This document shows positions 1-7,127 of a stretch of DNA of 28,959 nt, piece by piece; within the stretch, counting starts at the first letter, position 1; each line of letters begins with the position of its first letter. The stretch covers positions 1 to 28,959 of the forward strand of contig CAADXT010000004.1 of assembly GCA_900753095.1 (NCBI GenBank), in the 5' to 3' direction. The notes under the pieces were generated by a model. It made no database searches. It was not told the origin of the DNA and saw only the letters and a program-made list of their open reading frames with translations. This DNA comes from Eggerthellaceae bacterium (GTDB lineage Bacteria > Actinomycetota > Coriobacteriia > Coriobacteriales > Eggerthellaceae). A program made the translations under genes and the position numbers.

Positions 1-294
1 AATGCGAGTGTAGCCACCCTGACGATCAGCGAACTGACCCTGAGCAACCTTCTCGAATACCTCGCGTACCAGTTCCTTATCGCCCAGTGCTGCGATAGCA
101 AGACGGCGGGAATGCAGGTCGCCCTTCTTTGCCCAGGTGATGATCTTATCTACATCGGGGCGGATTTCCTTGGCGCGCGCCTCAACCGTCTTGATGCGGT
201 CGTTGGTGAACAGCGCAGCAACAAGGCTCTTTTTCATGGCCTTGGTATGGCTGAAGTCAGTGCCAAGCTTGCGGCCCTTATAGTTGTGCCTCAT
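1..294 (-). CDS. rplQ: 50S ribosomal protein L17, C-terminal part cut by window edge
   Basis: The minus strand reads from an ATG at 294 to the window edge without a stop, giving 98 residues that begin MRHNYKGRKLGTDFSHTKAM, the typical L17 N-terminus. L17 is a large-subunit protein near the peptide exit tunnel. The gene follows rpoA after an 11-base gap, the usual rpoA-rplQ order at the end of the alpha operon. The C-terminus lies outside the window, so nothing can be said about total length or about a downstream terminator. Confidence 0.95.
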   Translation of the reverse strand, partial: MRHNYKGRKLGTDFSHTKAMKKSLVAALFTNDRIKTVEARAKEIRPDVDKIITWAKKGDLHSRRLAIAALGDKELVREVFEKVAQGQFADRQGGYTRI

Positions 295-305
295 CTTTAA
301 ATCTC

Positions 306-1256
306 CTATTGCTTCAAATTGAGGTCCATGGAAATGAGCTTATCCTTCACTTCCTCGATGGACTTCGCGCCAAAGTTCCTGATGTTGAGCAGGTCATTCT
401 CGGAATACTCAACCAACTGACGAACAGAGTGGATGCCAGCGCGCTTCAAGCAGTTGTAGGAACGGACGGAAAGGTCCAGATCCTCGATCTGCTTGTCGAG
501 CTCTGCGTTGGTCTCCTGATTCTCGGGAGCGAAGATGGAAACTACCTCGCCCTCTTCATCTTCCTCTACCTCGTCGAGCATAAGGAATGCGCCCATGTAC
601 TGGTTGATGATGTTCGCAGCACGGCACACAGCCTCGGTGGGGTTGATGGAGCCATCAGTCTCAACTTCAAGAACAAGCTTGTCATAGTCGGTGCGCTGAC
701 CAACACGGGTGTCGGTAACACCCATGGTGCAGCGGCGAACCGGCGAGAACAGCGAGTCAACGTGGATGATGCCGATAGAATCCTCCGTGCGCTTGTTGCG
801 CTCAGCAGATACATATCCGCGACCCACGCCAATGCGGACGGTCATCTCAAGCGTGCCGCCGTCAGCAACAGTGGCGATGACATGCTCGGGGTTGATCAGC
901 GAGAATTCGGTAGGAACCTCGAGATCGGCACCCGTGACGGTGCAAGGACCTTCAGCATGCACATGTGCAGTGGCCTCGCTGATGTCACCGTTAAGGGCGC
1001 TGAATACCAGGCCCTTAACGTTCAAGACGATATCGGTGATGTCCTCGATTACGCCCTCGGCGGTGGTGAACTCATGCTGTACACCATCGATCTGAATTGC
1101 GGTCGCCTTTGCTCCGTCGAGAGACGAAAGCAGAACACGACGCATGCAGTTGCCAAGAGTGTAACCGTAGCCACGCTCTAGCGGCTCCACGATGAAGCGG
1201 GCAACGGTGTCGTTGACCTCTTCGATCGTTACTGTCGGCCTCATGAACTCTGTCAT
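306..1256 (-). CDS. rpoA: DNA-directed RNA polymerase subunit alpha
   Basis: This 316-residue protein is the RNA polymerase alpha subunit. The N-terminal domain (about 1-235) builds the dimer that nucleates assembly with beta and beta', and shows the conserved GYGYTLGNCMRRVLLSSL segment. An acidic linker rich in Glu (around 230-240) leads to the C-terminal domain (about 255-316), with SYNCLKRAGIHSVRQLVEY and the helix-hairpin-helix part IRNFGAKSIEEV, which binds UP-element DNA and activators. The ATG at 1256 is preceded by AAGGAGG at about 10 bases, favouring it over the in-frame ATG at 1244. It lies 37 bases downstream of rpsD in the same operon. Length is normal for the family. Confidence 0.97.
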   Translation of the reverse strand: MTEFMRPTVTIEEVNDTVARFIVEPLERGYGYTLGNCMRRVLLSSLDGAKATAIQIDGVQHEFTTAEGVIEDITDIVLNVKGLVFSALNGDISEATAHVHAEGPCTVTGADLEVPTEFSLINPEHVIATVADGGTLEMTVRIGVGRGYVSAERNKRTEDSIGIIHVDSLFSPVRRCTMGVTDTRVGQRTDYDKLVLEVETDGSINPTEAVCRAANIINQYMGAFLMLDEVEEDEEGEVVSIFAPENQETNAELDKQIEDLDLSVRSYNCLKRAGIHSVRQLVEYSENDLLNIRNFGAKSIEEVKDKLISMDLNLKQ

Positions 1257-1293
1257 ATTGAATAAGCCTCCTTAATAAACCGCAGTGCGTTTG

Positions 1294-1890
1294 TTACTTA
1301 GAGTAAAGTTCGACGATAAGCTGCTCGTTGATGTCGAGATCAATCTGCTCACGCTCGGGAAGAGCAAGAACGCTGCCCTGCAGCTTTTCGATGTCTACCT
1401 CAAGCCATGCGGGAACCTGTACGCCTTCGTTGGAAACGAGAGCGCTCTTGATAACAAGAAGTTCCTTAGCCTTAGGAGCAACGGAAACAAGATCGCCAGG
1501 ACGAACGCGGAAAGACGGGATGTCTACGCGACGACCGTTTACCTGGATGTGACCGTGGGTAACGATCTGACGAGCTTCCTTGCGGGTCTTAGCGAAGCCA
1601 AGACGGAATACAACGTTGTCGAGACGAGACTCGAGGATACGCATCAGGTTGTCACCGGTGATGCCGGGCATTGCCTTAGCGCGCTTGAAGTAGCCAAGGA
1701 ACTGCTTCTCGAGAACGCCATAGATGAACTTGGCCTTCTGCTTTTCGCGCAGCTGCATGCCGTATTCGGATTCCTTGCGACGACGCTTAGGCTGACGGAT
1801 GGATTCCTTCTTGCTGCTGTAACCGAGAACAGCAGGATCCAGACCGAGCTGGCGACAACGCTTGAGAACCGGAGTCCTGTTAATTGCCAT
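1294..1890 (-). CDS. rpsD: 30S ribosomal protein S4
   Basis: The 198-residue product matches S4, a 16S rRNA-binding primary assembly protein of the small subunit that is also an autoregulator of its operon in other bacteria. The N-terminus has a short basic segment (LKRCRQLGLDPAVLGYSSKK), and the S4 RNA-binding domain sits at about 88-150 with RLDNVVFRLGFAKTRKEARQ and the turn HIQVNGRRVDIPSFRVRPGD. It starts with ATG, with AAAGGA about 11 bases upstream. It sits between rpsK and rpoA, the arrangement seen in actinobacteria and proteobacteria but not in Bacillus, where rpsD is elsewhere. I see no four-cysteine zinc site in the N-terminus, so this is the zinc-independent form. Confidence 0.97.
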   Translation of the reverse strand: MAINRTPVLKRCRQLGLDPAVLGYSSKKESIRQPKRRRKESEYGMQLREKQKAKFIYGVLEKQFLGYFKRAKAMPGITGDNLMRILESRLDNVVFRLGFAKTRKEARQIVTHGHIQVNGRRVDIPSFRVRPGDLVSVAPKAKELLVIKSALVSNEGVQVPAWLEVDIEKLQGSVLALPEREQIDLDINEQLIVELYSK

Positions 1891-1909
1891 AGTGTATCGA
1901 TCCTTTCAG

Positions 1910-2308
1910 TTAGACGCGACGACGCTTGCGCTGACGGCAACCGTTGTGCGGGATAGGGGTGCAATCCTGGATGCTAGCTACTTCGAGGCCAGCTGCCTGA
2001 AGGGAACGGATAGCGGTTTCGCGACCGGAACCGGGGCCCTTCACGTATACAGCAACCTTCTTCAAGCCATGCTCCATAGCGGTCTTTGCTGCTGCCTCAG
2101 CTGCCATCTGAGCTGCGAACGGCGTGGACTTACGGGAGCCCTTGAAGCCGACGGTACCAGCGGACTGCCAGGAAATTACATTGCCCTGAGGATCCGTGAT
2201 GGAAACGATCGTGTTATTGAAAGTGGATTTGATGTGTGCAGCGCCAACAGCGATGTTCTTGCGGTCAGAACGCTTGATGCGCGTGCGAACGTTTTTCTTA
2301 GCTGCCAC
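1910..2308 (-). CDS. rpsK: 30S ribosomal protein S11
   Basis: A 132-residue protein with the S11 hallmarks AHIKSTFNNTIVSITDPQGN, the Gly/Ser-rich FKGSRKSTPFAAQMAAE stretch and a basic C-terminal tail (CRQRKRRRV). S11 forms part of the platform of the small subunit around the mRNA exit. The start codon is GTG at 2308, placed about 6 bases after AGAGGTG. The ribosome-binding site overlaps the stop codon of rpsM, which ends only 11 bases upstream, so translation of the two is probably coupled. Length and composition are ordinary. Confidence 0.97.
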   Translation of the reverse strand: MAAKKNVRTRIKRSDRKNIAVGAAHIKSTFNNTIVSITDPQGNVISWQSAGTVGFKGSRKSTPFAAQMAAEAAAKTAMEHGLKKVAVYVKGPGSGRETAIRSLQAAGLEVASIQDCTPIPHNGCRQRKRRRV

Positions 2309-2319
2309 TAGTTACACCT

Positions 2320-2688
2320 CTACTTCTTCTTGCCACCGATTTGACGCTTGGGACCTTTGCGCGTACGAGCGTTCGTGTGAGTGCGCTGACCGCGAACGGG
2401 CAGGCCACGACGATGACGCAGGCCACGGTAGCAACCGATTTCCATGAGGCGCTTAATGTTCTGAGAAACCTCGCGATGCAGGTCGCCCTCAGTGGTGAGG
2501 TTAGCCTGGATGTAGTCACGAAGCTTGGAAAGTTCATCTTCCGTAAGATCGTTTACGCGAGTATCGGGGTTTACACCGGTTTCCGCGAGGATCTTCTTGG
2601 AGGTGGTAAGGCCAATGCCGTAGATATAGGTCAAGCCGACTTCAATGCGCTTGTCGCGAGGAAGGTCGACACCAACGAGACGTGCCAT
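2320..2688 (-). CDS. rpsM: 30S ribosomal protein S13
   Basis: A 122-residue S13 protein of the small-subunit head, which contacts the large subunit and the P-site tRNA. It begins MARLVGVDLPRDKRIEVGLT, has the helix-hairpin-helix segment GIGLTTSKKILAETG, and ends in the basic tail with RHRRGLPVRGQRTHTNARTR and poly-Lys. The ATG at 2688 has AAAGGG upstream. It is 19 bases downstream of rpmJ and 11 bases upstream of rpsK, inside the same operon. Nothing unusual is seen. Confidence 0.97.
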   Translation of the reverse strand: MARLVGVDLPRDKRIEVGLTYIYGIGLTTSKKILAETGVNPDTRVNDLTEDELSKLRDYIQANLTTEGDLHREVSQNIKRLMEIGCYRGLRHRRGLPVRGQRTHTNARTRKGPKRQIGGKKK

Positions 2689-2707
2689 GAATACGTACCC
2701 TTTCTCT

Positions 2708-2821
2708 TTAACCCTGACGCTGCTTATGACGAGGGTTCTCGCAAATTACGAGCACCTTGCCGTGGCGTCGAATGATCTTGCACTTGTCGCACATTTTCTT
2801 GACCGAAGGACGTACCTTCAT
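2708..2821 (-). CDS. rpmJ: 50S ribosomal protein L36
   Basis: A 37-residue protein beginning MKVRPSVKKMCDKCKIIRRH. Cys11, Cys14, Cys27 and His32 form the zinc-binding CxxC...C...H site, so this is the zinc-containing paralogue type of L36. The true start is the ATG at 2821, with AAAGGA seven bases upstream. A longer reading up to 2995 exists in the same frame, but its sequence is unlike any L36 and it should be ignored. The gene lies between infA and rpsM. The 188-base gap to infA is large for this operon and may carry control signals, although I see no terminator there. Confidence 0.96.
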   Translation of the reverse strand: MKVRPSVKKMCDKCKIIRRHGKVLVICENPRHKQRQG

Positions 2822-3009
2822 TTCAATTTCCTTTCGGTAATGTGTTTCTCTTCTATCTACCACGCCCAGCCGCAGGCGAAAGTTTGCTTGTTTTCCGCTT
2901 AAGAGGACGGCTTCGGGTTTCCCCTTCCCCTGTTTGTTTCCGTTTGCATCGCGGGCTTGCAGACGGCAAAAGCGCACTCCACCTAAGTGAGGCACGCCGG
3001 GTTCGCTAC

Positions 3010-3228
3010 TTACTTGTAGCGATACGTGATACGGCCACGATCGAGGTCGTATACGGAAAGTTCAACCTGGACCTTATCGCCAGGAAGGATCTTGATGTAG
3101 TGCATACGCATCTTGCCGGAAATGTGGGCGAGAATGGTATGGCCGTTTTCAAGCTCTACCTTAAACATAGCGTTTGGAAGAGCTTCGAGTACGGTGCCCT
3201 CCAGTTCAATTGCATCTTCTTTAGCCAA
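3010..3228 (-). CDS. infA: Translation initiation factor IF-1
   Basis: A 72-residue single OB-fold protein that binds the ribosomal A site during initiation. The sequence AKEDAIELEGTVLEALPNAM, then GHTILAHISGKMR and the end DLDRGRITYRYK are diagnostic. The start is a TTG at 3228, preceded by AAAGGAG with a five-base spacing. This gives exactly the family's 72 residues. An ATG at 3264 in the same frame would add 12 residues, but that region holds the ribosome-binding site and is therefore untranslated. It is the first gene of the infA-rpmJ-rpsM-rpsK-rpsD-rpoA-rplQ transcript. The usual secY-adk-map group is not adjacent. Confidence 0.95.
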   Translation of the reverse strand: MAKEDAIELEGTVLEALPNAMFKVELENGHTILAHISGKMRMHYIKILPGDKVQVELSVYDLDRGRITYRYK

Positions 3229-3270
3229 GGTAGCTCCTTTAAGCAAATAGGTAGTCAAACGCAAATGGAG

Positions 3271-3300
3271 ATTTTAGCAAAACACCTATTCTTTTTGCAA
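3271..3300 (-). promoter_or_regulatory. Promoter of the infA-rplQ operon
   Basis: On the minus strand TTGCAA (3295-3300) and TAAAAT (3271-3276) are separated by 18 bases, and the -10 is preceded by TGC, making an extended -10 element. It lies about 43 bases upstream of the infA start codon, with the ribosome-binding site in between. The hexamers are read directly; the assignment to this operon is inferred from position. Confidence 0.65.
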
Positions 3301-3341
3301 GGCGCCATCACAAGGCCACCATATACCGACGGCACTCGACG

Positions 3342-5243
3342 CTATGAGTAGAATCCGGGGATGCGGTGGGCCCGATCGAAGACGCAATTATACTGCAGCC
3401 ACTGGTACTCGCGGATGGAGTCGGTGAACGCGGTAGGCGTGCTGCCTATCTTGCTTCCGAAAGCATCGGTGAAGTAGCGCGCCGTGATAACGGGATGCTC
3501 CATGCGCAAATCCGCCAAGTATTCCTGATAAGGGGAAAGCTTGATGCCAGCCGCCTGGAACAGCACTGTTGAAAGGTAATTGAGCGATACTGTTGAGCCC
3601 TTTGCGGCCGCATCGGTGTTCAAATCGTAGTTGCCCCATATGAAGAACGGCGTTTTATGCAGCTGGGCTGTTGTTTCCAGGTCGAGGCCGTTCTCGTCGG
3701 TGAACCAGCTCGAATAGAACTCGTTGGAAAGACGCGGCTCGTGGTCGCCGAAGAAGAGGAGCACAGTGGGCTCATCGACCGTTTCTAGATACGAGATAAG
3801 CTGACGAAGCGCATCGTCGGCCATTCGCACGCTCGATTCGTAGGCGATAACCGAATCGTCGTACGACTCAACCGGAGCCACCTCATGCACGCGCACAGGC
3901 CATTCGTAGTCGGATGCGTAGTAGCCGCCGTGGTTCTGCATGGTGATGTTGAACAGGAACTGGGGCGCGCCGCCGCGGTTTTCCTCGAAATCCTTTATGA
4001 GCTGGCGGTAGTTCGTTTCATCGGTGGGGTATCCGCGCGCAACATCGATATCCACGTCGAAATCCTCGATACCTTTGTATTGCTGAAAGCCAAAACGGTC
4101 GTACACCTTCACACGGTTGTAGCCAGCGCGCTCGTAGGCGTGCATGGCCTGCGTACGGTATCCGCGCCCGGCAAGCTCCGATGCCAAGCTGGGCGTTTCC
4201 GTGTCGATGAACTGCACGTAAGGGGTATTTCCCCTGAAATAGGCCATGGAATTGCCCGTGAGGAACTCGAACTCGGAGTTGGCGGTGCCGGTGCCCATAT
4301 CGGAAGACACGGCGCAGGTGCCCGAGATCACGTTCTCCTGCTGCATAAGCGAGCGCACAAACGGCATAGGGTCGGTACTGGTTTCGTAGCCCTCAAGGTA
4401 CGAGGTAAGGTCGGAAAACGACTCGTTCATAACCACCACGATGTTGGGCGATTCTTCCGTTGCCTCACGGTAAGCTGGCGCTCCATCGGCTTCCGTCACG
4501 TAACCGTGCCCCACGTTCACCTGCGTAACGCCCGAGCTTTCGTCGGTTTGCCAAAGCGCATCGGAGTCATAGCCATCGGCCTCTACCGTCGAGGCAGAAG
4601 CAACATCCGAAGCCAAGCTCGCCGCGAAGCCATAGTGCAGATAGGGATAAGCAGGGTTCCATTCGTGGGTGTCGATTCGGCTCCATGCATCTTCATCGCC
4701 GTAGAGGTAAGCGCCCATTCCAACTGCGGCTACCGCCACCAAGGCAAGCGCCATTTGGTTAGAGCGGAAACTCACCTGTATCTTCGAACATGGAATGGCA
4801 ATGAGCAACGCTGCGTACACAAATGCAGCGATCAGGCACGCCACCACCGCTGGATCAAGCGTATACGTGTACCCGCCCGCAACCGCCATGCCCACGCCGA
4901 CGGACATAAGGTCGCCGAAGGTGATGGGAATGCCCGTGAACGCGATAACGTAATGGTTTGCGATGCTGAAGCCCACCACCACCAGCAGCACCAGCAAGCA
5001 GGCAATGCGTGTGTTGCGAACAACGAGATAAAGCACAAGGTGGGCAAATAGATATATGAGAGCGTTAAGCAGGAAGAAGCCTTCCTCGAGCCCCGCAACG
5101 CCCGAAAGGCTTAGCGTCTCAGCGATGGCGGCGCACAGGATGGGGCCTGCCATAAGAAGAAAAGCCCAGTTAACAGCCGCAAGGACACCCTCACGATGAG
5201 CTTGGCAGTAGGCTTTAGCGTCTGTTATAGGCGAATCAGTCAT
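3342..5243 (-). CDS. LtaS-like membrane phosphoglycerol transferase (sulfatase fold)
   Basis: About 633 residues. Five hydrophobic segments in the first 190 residues are followed by an extracellular alkaline-phosphatase/sulfatase-fold domain, as in lipoteichoic acid synthases and related polymer phosphotransferases. Numbering from an upstream in-frame GTG at 5261: NIVVVMNESF holds metal ligand Glu280; GTGTANSEFEF holds the presumed nucleophile Thr326, matching the Thr-Ser/Ala-x-SEF pattern of LtaS; MQNHGGY follows; and FFGDHEP holds Asp506 and His507. It probably transfers glycerol-phosphate or a similar group to a glycolipid or wall polymer outside the membrane. The substrate cannot be fixed from sequence. 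I prefer the ATG at 5243, because the GTG at 5261 overlaps a good extended -10 and neither start has a clear ribosome-binding site. It stands alone between tRNA-Lys and infA. Confidence 0.85.
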   Translation of the reverse strand: MTDSPITDAKAYCQAHREGVLAAVNWAFLLMAGPILCAAIAETLSLSGVAGLEEGFFLLNALIYLFAHLVLYLVVRNTRIACLLVLLVVVGFSIANHYVIAFTGIPITFGDLMSVGVGMAVAGGYTYTLDPAVVACLIAAFVYAALLIAIPCSKIQVSFRSNQMALALVAVAAVGMGAYLYGDEDAWSRIDTHEWNPAYPYLHYGFAASLASDVASASTVEADGYDSDALWQTDESSGVTQVNVGHGYVTEADGAPAYREATEESPNIVVVMNESFSDLTSYLEGYETSTDPMPFVRSLMQQENVISGTCAVSSDMGTGTANSEFEFLTGNSMAYFRGNTPYVQFIDTETPSLASELAGRGYRTQAMHAYERAGYNRVKVYDRFGFQQYKGIEDFDVDIDVARGYPTDETNYRQLIKDFEENRGGAPQFLFNITMQNHGGYYASDYEWPVRVHEVAPVESYDDSVIAYESSVRMADDALRQLISYLETVDEPTVLLFFGDHEPRLSNEFYSSWFTDENGLDLETTAQLHKTPFFIWGNYDLNTDAAAKGSTVSLNYLSTVLFQAAGIKLSPYQEYLADLRMEHPVITARYFTDAFGSKIGSTPTAFTDSIREYQWLQYNCVFDRAHRIPGFYS

Positions 5244-5251
5244 GGTTGGGC

Positions 5252-5260
5252 ACTTTATCA
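5252..5260 (-). promoter_or_regulatory. Candidate extended -10 for the LtaS-like gene, leaderless start
   Basis: The minus strand reads TGATAAAGT, an extended -10 (TGn plus TAAAGT) that ends 8 bases before the ATG at 5243. No SD sequence and no convincing -35 are visible. Transcription would begin at or very near the ATG, giving a leaderless mRNA. Confidence 0.4.
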
Positions 5261-5403
5261 CAGCACCCTATACGCCTTCGAATGTCCACAAGTTGCACAG
5301 GGGATGAACGCAGGATGCCGCAGATACGCCCCATTTGCCCATTCGATGGGGGGGTTGCTGCTGTGCCGACAGATTCCCGCGCGGCATCATCGCGTCCCAT
5401 ATG

Positions 5404-5430
5404 AAAAAAAGGTCTGCCGACAGGCAGACC
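5404..5430 (-). terminator. Intrinsic terminator after tRNA-Lys
   Basis: On the minus strand an 8-bp stem (GGTCTGCC / GGCAGACC, 5411-5430) with a 4-base loop is followed at once by seven T residues (5404-5410). It begins 11 bases after the tRNA 3' end. Confidence 0.9.
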
Positions 5431-5440
5431 TTAATACTCG

Positions 5441-5516
5441 TGGTGCGCCGTGAGGGAATCGAACCCGCGGCCTTGGGATTAAAAGTCCCCTGCTCTACCA
5501 GCTGAGCTAACGGCGC
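5441..5516 (-). tRNA. tRNA-Lys (anticodon TTT)
   Basis: The 76-nt minus-strand sequence folds as a tRNA with encoded CCA. The acceptor stem GCGCCGT/ACGGCGC is perfect, the D arm is GCTC...GAGC with AGCTGGTA in the loop, the anticodon loop is CTTTTAA between GGGGA and TCCCA, and the T loop is TTCGATT. The anticodon TTT reads AAA/AAG lysine codons. One oddity is the T stem GCGGG/CCCTC, which has a C-T mismatch at its second pair. The gene has its own promoter upstream and terminator downstream, so it is a single-gene unit. Confidence 0.95.
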
Positions 5517-5539
5517 ACATGCATAAAATGCAAGTACTA

Positions 5540-5568
5540 ATTCTAAAGGGCGGCATCGTTTGGGTCAA
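5540..5568 (-). promoter_or_regulatory. Promoter of tRNA-Lys
   Basis: TTGACC (5563-5568) and TAGAAT (5540-5545) on the minus strand are 17 bases apart, each one mismatch from the consensus. The predicted start is about 15-18 bases before the mature tRNA 5' end, leaving a short leader for RNase P. Confidence 0.78.
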
Positions 5569-5618
5569 TACGGCGTTTGCCCTATTCCAAAACATTCAAA
5601 AGGCTCGCAGAAGGGCCG

Positions 5619-5627
5619 CCCCCCCCC
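5619..5627. repeat. Run of nine C/G in an intergenic gap
   Basis: Nine consecutive C residues on the plus strand lie between the metallophosphoesterase stop codon and the tRNA-Lys promoter. It is non-coding. Its length makes it liable to slippage in vivo or to miscounting in sequencing. Confidence 0.8.
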
Positions 5628-5654
5628 TCGAACGCCCTTAGGCACTTTTAGACG

Positions 5655-6107
5655 CTAATCCCAGTTTACGAACTCGACGTTGGCCACTTCCCCGTTCGCG
5701 ATGGTTACGCGGGCAACGCCGCGCTTGCTGCCGCCGCGAGGCTTGCTGGCGCTTCCCGGATTCAGATACAGCACTTCGCCAATGCGCTCCTCACGGGGAA
5801 TGTGGGTATGGCCATGTACCACCACGCGCACATCTTCAGCAACGGTGCCGATATCCTCAGGACGATGCGTCATGAAGAAGCGCACGCCACCGATGCGAGG
5901 CGATGCCGTAAAGGGGATGTCCATGCCCCGCAGGCTGGTGTCGCAGTTGCCTAGCACGGCAACCGTAGGAGCGATGGCATCGAGCTCCATAAGAATGGTA
6001 GGGCGCTCAACATCGCCGGCGCACAGAATCATGTCGCACGGCTCAAGCGCCTTGTAGGCCTCTTCGCTCAGATGGCCATGTATATCGGAAATCACGCCAA
6101 CCAGCAT
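5655..6107 (-). CDS. YfcE/MJ0936-type metallophosphoesterase
   Basis: A 150-residue single-domain calcineurin-like phosphoesterase. The metal-binding motifs are all present and in order: SDIHGH with Asp8 and His10, AGDVE with Asp32, GNCD with Asn54, THRPED with His81, and HGHTH with His98, His100 and His102. The family hydrolyses phosphodiesters or phosphomonoesters using two metal ions in the cytoplasm; the natural substrate is usually unknown and cannot be told here. The ATG at 6107 has AAAGGA nine bases upstream. It is the last gene of a three-gene minus-strand group with the 2-hydroxyacid dehydrogenase (38-base gap) and the DUF218 protein. No hairpin terminator is visible between it and tRNA-Lys. 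Confidence 0.9.
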   Translation of the reverse strand: MLVGVISDIHGHLSEEAYKALEPCDMILCAGDVERPTILMELDAIAPTVAVLGNCDTSLRGMDIPFTASPRIGGVRFFMTHRPEDIGTVAEDVRVVVHGHTHIPREERIGEVLYLNPGSASKPRGGSKRGVARVTIANGEVANVEFVNWD

Positions 6108-6145
6108 GATAGGTTCCTTTCAATTGCGGATGCAGGAGAAGCAAA

Positions 6146-7114
6146 CTAGAAGCGCAGGGCCTCAGGGTTCAGGCAGTCTTTCGGACGCACGCCGGTAACC
6201 ACATCAATTGCCGCTTGCATAGCACGTGTGCGCAGTTCAAGGCCCGATTCTTCCGACCAATACGCCACATGCGGGCTCAGTACCGTATGCGGCGCCTTCA
6301 GAAGAGGATGGTTCGGGTCGACAGGCTCCCCTTCGAACACATCGATGCCCGCGCCCCACAGCCTGTTCGTCTCAAGCGCTTCGGCGAGAGCGACCGTGTC
6401 GATAACCGCACCGCGTGAAGTGTTCACCACCACCGCATCTTCCTTCATCAGAGCCAAACGCCCCGCGTCGAGCAGATGATGCGTGTCAGGGGTAAGCGCC
6501 GTGTGGAAGCTCAGCACATCAGCGCACTTCAGCAGCTCTTCGTATTCCAAGATGTCATAACCTTCGGGAGTGCGGCGCCCTGGGGTAAGGGAGCGCGAAG
6601 AGCACACCACCTTGAAGCCCAGGCCGGCAGCCTTGCGCGCCGTGGCACGTCCGATTTCGCCCATGCCAACCACGCCGAACACACGGCCGTGAACCTGACC
6701 ATACGGGCGGTGACGCGTATAGTCCCAGATGCCCGCACGCATATCGGCATCGGTTTCGTTCATGCGGCGCAGCACGCAAAGCGCAAGCGTTATGGCGTGG
6801 TCGGACACCACTTCGGTGCCGTAGCCGGGCACAACGCACACAGCCGTGCTGTTCTTCGTTGCCGCCGGCACGTCGATGCTGTCGTACCCGATGCCGGTAC
6901 GGCTTACCACCTGCAGGTTCGGCAGCGCCTCGAATACTTTGGAGGGGAAGTTGCCGTAGGACGTTACCACGCCGTCGGCGTCGGCGGCGTTGCGGATGAT
7001 GGCTTCAGGGGCCCGATCGTTGAACAGGGCGATATCGACCCCCGCTTTCTTCGCCATCTCGACCTCGAAATCGTTGTTCTCGAAGTCGGTATCGACGATA
7101 ACGATTTTTGGCAT
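6146..7114 (-). CDS. D-isomer-specific 2-hydroxyacid dehydrogenase (CtBP/phosphoglycerate dehydrogenase-like)
   Basis: A 322-residue NAD-dependent dehydrogenase. The split catalytic domain surrounds a Rossmann domain with GVVGMGEIG (147-155). The catalytic residues are visible: Arg234 in NTSRGAVID, Glu263 in DVFEGEPVDPNHPLL, and His282 in LSPHVAYWSEES. The last motif resembles the CtBP-like branch more than classical SerA, and there is no C-terminal ACT domain, so a role as the main serine-pathway phosphoglycerate dehydrogenase is not supported. It probably reduces a 2-keto acid or oxidises a D-2-hydroxy acid; the substrate is unknown. The ATG at 7114 follows GGAAAGGGG and lies only 13 bases after the DUF218 stop, so the two are surely co-transcribed. 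Confidence 0.9.
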   Translation of the reverse strand: MPKIVIVDTDFENNDFEVEMAKKAGVDIALFNDRAPEAIIRNAADADGVVTSYGNFPSKVFEALPNLQVVSRTGIGYDSIDVPAATKNSTAVCVVPGYGTEVVSDHAITLALCVLRRMNETDADMRAGIWDYTRHRPYGQVHGRVFGVVGMGEIGRATARKAAGLGFKVVCSSRSLTPGRRTPEGYDILEYEELLKCADVLSFHTALTPDTHHLLDAGRLALMKEDAVVVNTSRGAVIDTVALAEALETNRLWGAGIDVFEGEPVDPNHPLLKAPHTVLSPHVAYWSEESGLELRTRAMQAAIDVVTGVRPKDCLNPEALRF

Positions 7115-7127
7115 TGTTGCCCCTTTC

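Noticed and set aside
2708..2995. 95-residue version of L36
   Set aside because: The upstream extension is unlike L36, and the internal ATG at 2821 has a well-placed SD and gives the family length.
2822..3009. Possible attenuator in the infA-rpmJ gap
   Set aside because: The near-palindrome around CTCACTTAGGTGGAG has a bulge and no T run; it does not make a convincing terminator or known leader element.
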